Shown here one piece after another: positions 5,105-5,500 of a DNA stretch of 5,500 nt. Below the pieces are notes generated by a model. That model had not been told where the DNA came from and did not search any database. It was given only the letters and a program-made list of their open reading frames with translations. Position numbers and translations under genes: made by a program. The stretch spans positions 1-5,500 of the forward strand of contig DAIEPS010000134.1 of the NCBI GenBank assembly GCA_027348305.1, written 5' to 3'. Position 1 is the first letter of the stretch; each line of letters starts with the position of its first letter. The stretch comes from Anaerolineaceae bacterium. Its GTDB lineage: Bacteria > Chloroflexota > Anaerolineae > Anaerolineales > Anaerolineaceae.

Positions 5105-5500
5105 TTAGCCAGACTTAGTCTTCTTAAGAATGGTGTCCACCAGGTCGGCGTATTCATGAGTGGCGCGCGAACTGGACGCAATATTTTCGGCGCTGCGTGC
5201 CCGCGGAGGACGGTAGGTGAACACATCCATGTGGCTGGAGTGGGCGTAAGCCAGGTCTGACGCTTTGTGGATCGGAGGGAGCAGCGTTTGTTTGAAGCGC
5301 TGTTGCAGTTCGCTGAGGATCTCCTGGGCTTCGACACGCTGCTCTTCGCACAAGGTGGGCAAGTAGCCGAGGATCTTCAGATCTGGGCGGAAGTGCATCT
5401 GCACCTGGTCGATGGTCCGCTGAAGTTCGATCAAACCGGAGACACCCAGGTAGCTGGTCTCGACCGGGATCAATACATAATTGGCTGCTACCAGCGCGTT
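5105..5500 (-). CDS. parA: Second ParA-family ATPase, C-terminal part (runs off the window)
   Basis: 131 residues are visible, open to the window edge, so the N-terminal half with the Walker A and B motifs lies outside. The visible start, NALVAANYVLIPVETSYLGV, is the stretch that follows Walker B in ParA/Soj proteins (NAL-AAD-VLIPV-TEYLAL). GLIELQRTIDQVQ and LKILGYLPTLCEEQRVEAQEIL follow in the expected order, and the tail HEYADLVDTILKK is the usual C-terminal helix. It differs clearly from the other ParA in the window, so it is not a recent duplicate. The 23-bp gap to the parB-like gene marks a parAB operon. A start codon cannot be assigned; any internal TTG or ATG choice would be artificial. 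Confidence 0.85.
   Translation of the reverse strand, partial: NALVAANYVLIPVETSYLGVSGLIELQRTIDQVQMHFRPDLKILGYLPTLCEEQRVEAQEILSELQQRFKQTLLPPIHKASDLAYAHSSHMDVFTYRPPRARSAENIASSSRATHEYADLVDTILKKTKSG

Noticed and set aside
3942..5500. Canonical parS (TGTTTCACGTGAAACA) near the parAB operon
   Set aside because: I saw no match on reading the window; the only strong palindrome pair nearby has a different core (CCATGG).

Overview
The window looks like accessory DNA carrying partition genes, such as a plasmid, megaplasmid or integrated plasmid-like element. The host is probably a bacterium of the Chloroflexota (Anaerolineae-like). The host guess rests on weak evidence: a TolB/PD40-type lipoprotein with a Thr/Pro-rich linker after the lipobox, an UbiE-like methyltransferase, and AT-rich spacers with long palindromic terminators. 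No replication initiator, transposase, integrase, tRNA or rRNA gene is visible.

Layout from left to right. Positions 51-818 (+) encode a complete class I SAM-dependent methyltransferase. Positions 819-1111 are a non-coding spacer, most of it filled by a degenerate tandem array (about nine units of 24-25 bp, one 28-bp step, 842-1073). Positions 1112-2267 (-) are a compact two-gene operon: a short ParA-type ATPase followed, with an 8-nt overlap, by a ribbon-helix-helix (RHH) protein. This is the arrangement of a type Ib partition locus. Its upstream region (2268-2422) has a good minus-strand promoter interleaved with four copies of AGGG-N4-CCCT, a likely autoregulatory operator and/or centromere. 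Positions 2423-2746 are an AT-rich spacer with a 28-bp perfect palindrome. Positions 2747-3799 (+) encode a six-bladed TolB-like beta-propeller lipoprotein, followed by a 36-bp palindromic terminator, a second copy of the palindrome core (19 identical bases), a minus-strand terminator, and a short heptad-like repeat. Positions 3942-5500 (-) hold a second partition locus: a divergent ParB of 379 residues preceded by the C-terminal part of a second ParA that runs off the window.

Two partition systems of different classes therefore lie in 5.5 kb, each next to repeats that could be its DNA site: the 25-bp array and AGGG-N4-CCCT sites for ParA-RHH, and the GTGTAACCATGGTTACAC palindromes for ParA-ParB. 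The lipoprotein gene sits between the two loci, bracketed by the palindromes. The assignment of proteins to sites is inference; the repeats are directly visible. The repeat families are the most novel content of the window.
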